A DNA stretch of 17,143 bases from 4572-123 sp002084545. GTDB taxonomy: Bacteria > Desulfobacterota > Desulfobacteria > Desulfobacterales > 4572-123. Below are positions 12,585 to 17,143 of this stretch, piece by piece. Under the pieces are notes generated by a model, which saw nothing but the letters and a program-made list of their open reading frames with translations, was not told where the DNA came from and did not search any database. The position numbers were made by a program, and so were the translations under genes. The stretch's first letter is position 1, and the number at the start of each line of letters is the position of its first letter. The stretch covers positions 1-17,143 of the forward strand of contig JAOZSJ010000075.1 of assembly GCA_029939715.1 (NCBI GenBank). The letters run 5' to 3'.

Positions 12585-14618
12585 TCACCCTTCCCCAGCC
12601 TGAATCTTAATCCAAACCCCGTTTATCAAGGCATTAAGCGCCATTTTCTGGACTATTGGAATCTTATCCGAAACGATAAATTCTTTCGGATCATCAATTC
12701 TTTCTCCGGCAATGTCCGCCATGATTTCACGACACCATATTTCAAAGGCTCCGAGATCCCCCACAAGGCCTTTTTCATAGGCATCACTCAGGGCCAGGGC
12801 GGACTGGATAAAACCGGCATAGAAAGGATCCAGCAGAAGACGTTCCACCCCCTCGAAAAATGCCGGCCGCTGGGCGGCACAGTTGCAGGGCATATCGGTG
12901 AGCAGTTCAAATACGGTGGTTTGTCTCTCGGAAAGGCGCTGAAACACGGTCCGGGCAGGCGTATGTCCATTCTGTTTAAAAACAGCCTCTGTAACACCGG
13001 CATACACGGCCTTTGCAAGGAGTTCGCCCATTTTGGTATGGCCCCCGCTGTTGTCGATATCCACGCCTGTGCCCTGCACCACGATAATATTGTCGGTGCC
13101 TGTACCCGTGGCCTGGTTAAGGGCGCCGCTGAAACTGCTGCGGATATCCAGATCAGCCAGGGCTGCGGTCTTGGCCTCGGTGGCGGTAATAATCGCCCGG
13201 GTCATGGCCCGCCGGCTGAGTTTCATATTTGTAAGCAGGATAATATTGATGGTGCCCGGCTCATAGTAATCGCCCTCATCCACACAGGTGCGGAGGGCAT
13301 TGGAGGAAACCCCGGCCGTGACCAGGGCATATACCCGCATACCTCTGAAAATCTCCGTCCGGACAGACAATCTGTCTATGTCCGCCCCGGTCATCATAAA
13401 ACTGGATGTATCCGCGCTTCTTTCCATGGTCGTGCATATCCGGCGGGCCATGGCATCCATGCCGTCTTTGTGAGCCACGGCCCAGCACGGTTGAGACGCA
13501 TAATGGTTGCCCACGGTTTTGATATCGCTTTTAAAACCGGCCAGGGTGGAAACAATATCAAGGGGTTTTTTAAAATCGATCACCAGGGTTTTGTTGATAA
13601 AATCGTAAATACGGCTGTAAGCGATCTTTGCATTATCGATATAATCAAGATCAATATCCACGCTCCGGGTTTTAATAATCTTATCTTCTGAAACATTGCT
13701 GCCCGAGGCCACAAACTCGCCCGAATAGATCCTGGATGACAGCCATGAGACAAAATAACCGGTATGAGTTGCGGCCCTGCAGGTCAGCTCACAGGGGAAA
13801 AAATAGATCCGCCCGTTTTTTACCGCATCCACATCCTTCCACCCGGGCTGATGCAGAAGACTGGTAACAAGGGCACGGTCTCCGCCGCAGCCATAAATCA
13901 CCTGGGGGTTGAATTTTATCCATTCCTCCGTGGTCACCGGCACCGCGCTGCCTTTTTTGCCGAAATCAGGTGCAATACCCCCGGCCGCACGAATCATCTC
14001 ATTCTGAAAGCTGTCGCTGCCCGGCGTCATCATACTGTCACGCCCCATTATCCGCATGACCCGCGACCTCCCTGACTCCGGAATTTTATCTATCTTTTGA
14101 GAGACAAGCTTCATCTCATCCTTGATTTCATTCACAAGTACCTGTGCCTCCTTTTCTCGTCCGAATATTCGTCCCAGTAAAAAAATATTTCGATAGCTGT
14201 CACTAAGTGAACCTGTTTCCAGGTTGATCATGGAACAGTCACGACCGGCAAATTTCTCAATGACCTTCTTCTGAAGGCTTGAATAAAAAATTATATCCGG
14301 TTTGGCCTGCTCGATTCTTTCTAAAGAGGGTGAAAAAAAACCACCCATAACCGGAACACCTGCCGTCTCCGGTGGCCAGGTACCATGATAGGTCCGCCCC
14401 ACAACCAGCTTTCCGGCGCCAAGTGCAAAAATCGTTTCGGTAATTCCGGGCACAAGCGAGACGACCCTGTCCGGCTTTTGATCAATGACAATATGATTGT
14501 CACCCGAGTCAGTAAAAATAAGGGAATCTGCATGTACTGTCACACCGGCAAAAAACAAAATACCAATGCAGAAAAAAAAAGTCCCGGCAATGATTGAAAA
14601 TTCTTTTCTATTTCGCAT
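12585..14618 (-). CDS. Secreted fusion of BtuF-like corrinoid-binding protein and CbiZ adenosylcobinamide amidohydrolase
   Basis: A 677-residue protein. Residues 1-30 form a signal peptide (SIIAGTFFFCIGILFFAGV, then HA-D). Residues about 45-305 match the BtuF/FepB-type periplasmic binding fold: RVVSLVPGITETIFALGAGK, GFFSPSLERIEQAKPDIIFY, and GWKDVDAVKNGRIYFFP. Residues about 335-550 match CbiZ: IVSTLAGFKSDIKTVGNHY, YALVTAGVSSNALR, GTINIILLTNMKLSRRAMTR, ATEAKTAALADLDI, and ATGTGTDNIIVVQG. CbiZ cleaves the aminopropanol linkage of adenosyl-(pseudo)cobinamide-type corrinoids for salvage. A further helical tail of about 120 residues (555-677), including a CNC cysteine pair, is unassigned. The signal peptide would place the hydrolase in the periplasm, unlike ordinary cytoplasmic CbiZ. 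The start is ATG 14618 (GAGGAA six bases upstream), not the TTG two codons earlier. It lies 210 bases downstream of the riboswitch-controlled receptor gene. Confidence 0.85.
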   Translation of the reverse strand: MRNRKEFSIIAGTFFFCIGILFFAGVTVHADSLIFTDSGDNHIVIDQKPDRVVSLVPGITETIFALGAGKLVVGRTYHGTWPPETAGVPVMGGFFSPSLERIEQAKPDIIFYSSLQKKVIEKFAGRDCSMINLETGSLSDSYRNIFLLGRIFGREKEAQVLVNEIKDEMKLVSQKIDKIPESGRSRVMRIMGRDSMMTPGSDSFQNEMIRAAGGIAPDFGKKGSAVPVTTEEWIKFNPQVIYGCGGDRALVTSLLHQPGWKDVDAVKNGRIYFFPCELTCRAATHTGYFVSWLSSRIYSGEFVASGSNVSEDKIIKTRSVDIDLDYIDNAKIAYSRIYDFINKTLVIDFKKPLDIVSTLAGFKSDIKTVGNHYASQPCWAVAHKDGMDAMARRICTTMERSADTSSFMMTGADIDRLSVRTEIFRGMRVYALVTAGVSSNALRTCVDEGDYYEPGTINIILLTNMKLSRRAMTRAIITATEAKTAALADLDIRSSFSGALNQATGTGTDNIIVVQGTGVDIDNSGGHTKMGELLAKAVYAGVTEAVFKQNGHTPARTVFQRLSERQTTVFELLTDMPCNCAAQRPAFFEGVERLLLDPFYAGFIQSALALSDAYEKGLVGDLGAFEIWCREIMADIAGERIDDPKEFIVSDKIPIVQKMALNALINGVWIKIQAGEG

Positions 14619-14661
14619 AAACAATTCCTCTGTTTTAAAAATGACCGGAACTTCACAATTT

Positions 14662-14687
14662 CTTTTTAAACAAACAAATCCATATTA
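14662..14687. repeat. Copy 2 of the upstream motif shared by two operons
   Basis: CTTTTTAAACAAACAAAT followed by CCATATTA, matching 12277-12298 with one additional CAAA. It lies 44 bases upstream of the start at 14618. It may be a promoter or operator element shared with the transporter operon. Confidence 0.5.
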
Positions 14688-14761
14688 GCATAAATGCGGC
14701 CCACCGGCTATCGCCATTTCCAGGAAAAGTATATGCCCAAAAATGGCCCGTAATGAAACAT

Positions 14762-14791
14762 AAAAAAAGGGGAGACCCGCGGCCTCCCCTT
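14762..14791 (-). terminator. Intrinsic terminator after the TonB-dependent receptor gene
   Basis: On the minus strand, AAGGGGAG pairs with CTCCCCTT across a 9-base loop and is followed by a T7 run (plus-strand A 14762-14768). It ends the receptor transcript about 37 bases after the stop at 14828, suggesting that the BtuF-CbiZ gene may need its own promoter or read-through. Confidence 0.8.
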
Positions 14792-14827
14792 ATCAAGCTT
14801 CTTTTCTACAAAACAACCGGCGCCAAG

Positions 14828-16846
14828 TTAATAACTGAACCTCACACCCACCAGATAAACGGCTTCGGGCATCGGGTAGTAAGTTGCATCAGGCGGCATC
14901 ATATAGGACCGATAGAATCCGGAAGCGGAATATTCTTCGTCAAAAATATTGGTCGCATTGGCAAATATCTCAAATCCTTTAAAATTATAGGAAAGATACA
15001 TATCCACCGTATTATGGCTGTCCATTTCATCGTAATCATTGCCGTAGTCGGATCCAAAATATTGCTCGCCCACATAGTTATACTGAACCCGGTATCTCAG
15101 GCCATTGGCAAACTTGAAATCGACGCCCGCATTGGCTTTCCAGTCCGGCACCAGGGGAATATCTTTTCCGTCATTGACTCCCTTTGTAAACTCGGCATCA
15201 GTATACCCGCCGCCGCCATAAAGAGCCATAAAATCAGTGGCCTGATAAGTAAAATCGACCTCACCGCCCACATGCCGGGTTTCATCCAGATTTTCGTTCT
15301 GGATACCACTCCAGACGATTTCATCCTCAACTTCCATCATATAGCCCCTGAGATTCAATTTTAGCTTTGAAAACAGAGTGAGCCCGAGGCCTGCCTCATA
15401 TCCGATGGAAGTCTCCTGTTTTAAATCTTCGTTAATTTCACCGGTAAAGTAACTGGTAAACTCATCGACCACCGGATATCGAAAGGAGCGATAGACGCGT
15501 CCATAAATCTTTGATCCGGGCAAAAAAGAATAGGCCAGGCCGATATTCCAGGCCCATTCTCCCTCATCCATCTCTTCATCCGTTTTGTTAGCAGGATGCC
15601 CATAAGGACCCGGGACTTCAGCGACATCGGCGTTCAGCTCTATTTCAGGTTTCTCATACCGTGCACCCACATTCAGGAGCAACGAATCCGTCAGGTTAAA
15701 CTCATCCTGAAGATAACCGGCCAGTGTTTTTTTGCTGTGATTATAATTATTGCTTCGATCCCCTTTAAAGCTGCCGCTCCAAGCTTCATACCGGGTATCA
15801 TAAAAATCCACGCCCAGGGTGAGCCGATTATCTCTTCCCGCCAAATTTTTTTCAAAAATATACTGGGATGTCAACCCCAGGGTCTGGACATCAAAAATCA
15901 TATAATTCCACCAGGATGCCATATCACTGTCGACATCCTCATCACTGTAGCTTAAATTGATCTTCAATGCACCATGTTGACCAAAGTCCTTCTCGGAACC
16001 GAATGCAAAGCTTATTTTCTTGCTTTCGCCCTCATCATTGGGATTAACAGACTGTTTGCGGTCCGCATCCATCTGGGCTTTTGTCAACACGCCCGGGAGC
16101 TGATATTCAGTTTCACTGGCATTAACATCAAAAAATACGGAAAAACTGTCCGTGAGATCGGCCTGGAGATTTCCATACATATTTTTACGATCAAGCTCGG
16201 ATCGATCCCGATACCCGTCTGTCTGATACTCGGTATATCCAAGATCCAACCCCACCGGACCCGCATTGAATCCGGTGCCGACCCTGATCTTGCTGGTATT
16301 GTCTGTTCCGCTCGCTATCTCTGCCTGAAACTTCGAGCCTTCGCCGCCGCGCTTGGTGATAATATTGATCACACCGCCCATGGCATTATCTCCGTACAAA
16401 ACAGAACCTGAGCCATGGAGAACTTCGATACGTTCTATGTTTTCAACCGGAATAATTGACCAATTTACGCCAGCCTGGTCAACGGGATTTACCCTGCGAC
16501 CGTTAATCACCACGGCCACATGGCGATTTGCGGTTTCACCAAATCCGCCCATATCAATGGTCTGGTTGTTGCCATTACCGTTCAAATCGGAAACCAGTAC
16601 ACCGCCAAGACTGCGCAACACATCAGGAACCGACTGAGCTCCGCTGGCCTTGATATCTTCCGCCGTAATAACCGCGACATGCGCCGGCACTTTTGCCACG
16701 CTTTGCTCGGACCGTGTTGCCGTAACAACGATATCACCCAAAATTTCAACCTGCTTTTCAGTGTCTCCGGCTTCTGCCCCATAGCCTGCTCCAGGCAGCA
16801 ACATGACTATGGCCAATACAAAAATCATCCACCCTTTTCTCTTCAT
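14828..16846 (-). CDS. btuB: TonB-dependent outer-membrane receptor, BtuB-like (corrinoid)
   Basis: This 672-residue precursor forms the outer-membrane gate that imports cobalamin or other corrinoids using TonB energy. The signal peptide (about 1-24, ending GYGA) is followed by a TonB-box-like DIVVTAT (38-44). The plug domain (about 50-167) has VAVITAEDIKASGAQSVPDVLRSLGGV, HVAVVINGRRVNP and IERIEVLHGSGSVLYGDNAMGGVINIITKR. The rest is a beta-barrel with alternating strands, ending VGVRFSY with the terminal aromatic used by the BAM machinery. Cobalamin specificity rests on the riboswitch directly upstream and the BtuF-CbiZ gene downstream, not on the barrel sequence itself. ATG 16846 has a GGGAGAGAG ribosome site. 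Confidence 0.9.
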   Translation of the reverse strand: MKRKGWMIFVLAIVMLLPGAGYGAEAGDTEKQVEILGDIVVTATRSEQSVAKVPAHVAVITAEDIKASGAQSVPDVLRSLGGVLVSDLNGNGNNQTIDMGGFGETANRHVAVVINGRRVNPVDQAGVNWSIIPVENIERIEVLHGSGSVLYGDNAMGGVINIITKRGGEGSKFQAEIASGTDNTSKIRVGTGFNAGPVGLDLGYTEYQTDGYRDRSELDRKNMYGNLQADLTDSFSVFFDVNASETEYQLPGVLTKAQMDADRKQSVNPNDEGESKKISFAFGSEKDFGQHGALKINLSYSDEDVDSDMASWWNYMIFDVQTLGLTSQYIFEKNLAGRDNRLTLGVDFYDTRYEAWSGSFKGDRSNNYNHSKKTLAGYLQDEFNLTDSLLLNVGARYEKPEIELNADVAEVPGPYGHPANKTDEEMDEGEWAWNIGLAYSFLPGSKIYGRVYRSFRYPVVDEFTSYFTGEINEDLKQETSIGYEAGLGLTLFSKLKLNLRGYMMEVEDEIVWSGIQNENLDETRHVGGEVDFTYQATDFMALYGGGGYTDAEFTKGVNDGKDIPLVPDWKANAGVDFKFANGLRYRVQYNYVGEQYFGSDYGNDYDEMDSHNTVDMYLSYNFKGFEIFANATNIFDEEYSASGFYRSYMMPPDATYYPMPEAVYLVGVRFSY

Positions 16847-16891
16847 TTTTCTCTCTCCCTATCAACCTAATTAAAGTCTATGGGTCCGGAG

Positions 16892-16928
16892 AAAAAAAAT
16901 CCCCGAACCGAAAAAATCCGATCCGGGG
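16892..16928 (-). terminator. Riboswitch-controlled intrinsic terminator
   Basis: On the minus strand a 10-bp stem, CCCCGGATCG with CGGTTCGGGG (two wobble pairs), closes an 8-base loop (GATTTTTT) and is followed by ATTTTTTTT. It sits between the cobalamin aptamer and the receptor start. An upstream CCCCGA (plus-strand TCGGGG 16946-16951) could pair with its 3' arm (plus-strand 16901-16906) as an antiterminator. Confidence 0.75.
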
Positions 16929-16954
16929 AAATCCCTTTTTTATCCTCGGGGTAC

Positions 16955-16985
16955 AGGCGTGCTTCCATCCGCGAAGTTAACGCCT
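16955..16985 (-). promoter_or_regulatory. Linker hairpin between aptamer and terminator
   Basis: AGGCGT (16955-16960) pairs with ACGCCT (16980-16985), and an inner CTTC/GAAG pair extends the stem. It lies in the expression platform immediately after the aptamer. Confidence 0.45.
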
Positions 16986-16989
16986 CACA

Positions 16990-17140
16990 ATTCAGGCAGG
17001 TTTTCTGACTCTCGGATCTTCCTAGTTGCCGCGCCTTCCCATTCAGAAAAAAATATCTATAACAGTGGCAGTCTGCAGCGTTCGTCCCCGATTACAGCGG
17101 CGGGCCCGTCCCCGATTTTAACGGGGTTCCCTATCAAGCT
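16990..17140 (-). ncRNA. Cobalamin (B12) riboswitch aptamer
   Basis: Reading the minus strand, the conserved blocks appear in order: TAGGGAACCCCGTT, the GACGGGCCCGCCGCTGTAAT core, CGGGGACGAACGCTGCAGAC, TGCCACTG, TGGGAAGGCGCG, and the B12-box strand AGTCAGAAAACCTGCCTG. Together these match the cobalamin riboswitch consensus (GCCACTG, GGGAAGGC, AGnCAGnAnACCTGCC). The 5' edge is at or just beyond the end of the window. It precedes a terminator and the BtuB-like gene, implying repression of corrinoid uptake when adenosylcobalamin is abundant. Confidence 0.93.
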
Positions 17141-17143
17141 CAT

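Noticed and set aside
12399..13691. Long plus-strand open frame of 430 codons
   Set aside because: It runs antisense to the CbiZ half of the fusion gene and through the MITE-like element; its translation shows no recognisable domain, while the minus strand has clear family motifs.
1..17143. CRISPR arrays, tRNA or rRNA genes
   Set aside because: No evenly spaced direct repeats with unique spacers, no cloverleaf-like sequences with conserved T-arm and no rRNA-like stretches were recognised by eye.

Overview
The window looks like a chromosomal segment of an anaerobic Desulfobacterota (deltaproteobacterial, Desulfobacterales-like) bacterium. This is inferred from the gene families, moderate GC, AT-rich intergenic spacers full of simple and palindromic repeats, and remnants of REP-associated transposases and 23S-intervening-type four-helix-bundle genes. 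No rRNA, tRNA or CRISPR array was seen. Almost all genes lie on the minus strand; the only convincing plus-strand gene is a short carboxymuconolactone-decarboxylase-family gene.

Right end (about 12.58-17.14 kb): a corrinoid uptake and salvage locus. A cobalamin riboswitch (minus strand, about 16990-17140) is followed by an intrinsic terminator hairpin and then a BtuB-like TonB-dependent receptor (14828-16846). Next comes a 677-residue secreted protein that joins a BtuF-like corrinoid-binding domain to a CbiZ adenosylcobinamide amidohydrolase domain (12585-14618). Together they suggest B12-repressed uptake of corrinoids across the outer membrane, with capture, and probably remodelling of incomplete or foreign corrinoids, in the periplasm.

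Middle (about 5.66-12.18 kb): a complete peptide-type ABC importer of the YejABEF/Opp class. Its order in the direction of transcription is yejB-like permease, yejE-like permease, family-5 solute-binding protein, OppD-like ATPase, OppF-like ATPase. The spacers hold degenerate repeats, and a frameshifted four-helix-bundle gene sits between the two ATPase genes. Two palindromic elements lie between this operon and the B12 locus: a 40-bp inverted repeat and a 158-bp MITE-like element with 25-bp terminal inverted repeats.

Left-centre (about 3.68-5.64 kb): a patch of gene turnover. An AAA ATPase with a DUF4143/PD-(D/E)XK-like C-terminus starts directly behind a perfect 19+2+19 bp palindrome. Downstream are the C-terminal stub of a RAYT (Y1-type) transposase, a REP-like hairpin, a small gene frameshifted at a nine-A tract, and a stub that looks like the C-terminus of an EamA/DMT transporter. 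The last two abut within a few bases at about position 3907.

Left end (0-3.68 kb): a CmuD/AhpD-like gene is transcribed divergently from a LysR regulator, with a good sigma-70-type promoter and a 15-bp palindrome between them. A probable three-gene minus-strand operon follows: a Cys/Met-metabolism PLP enzyme, a 62-residue cysteine-containing protein, and a stand-alone cyclic-nucleotide-binding-domain protein. The first 250 bp hold no gene I can defend.
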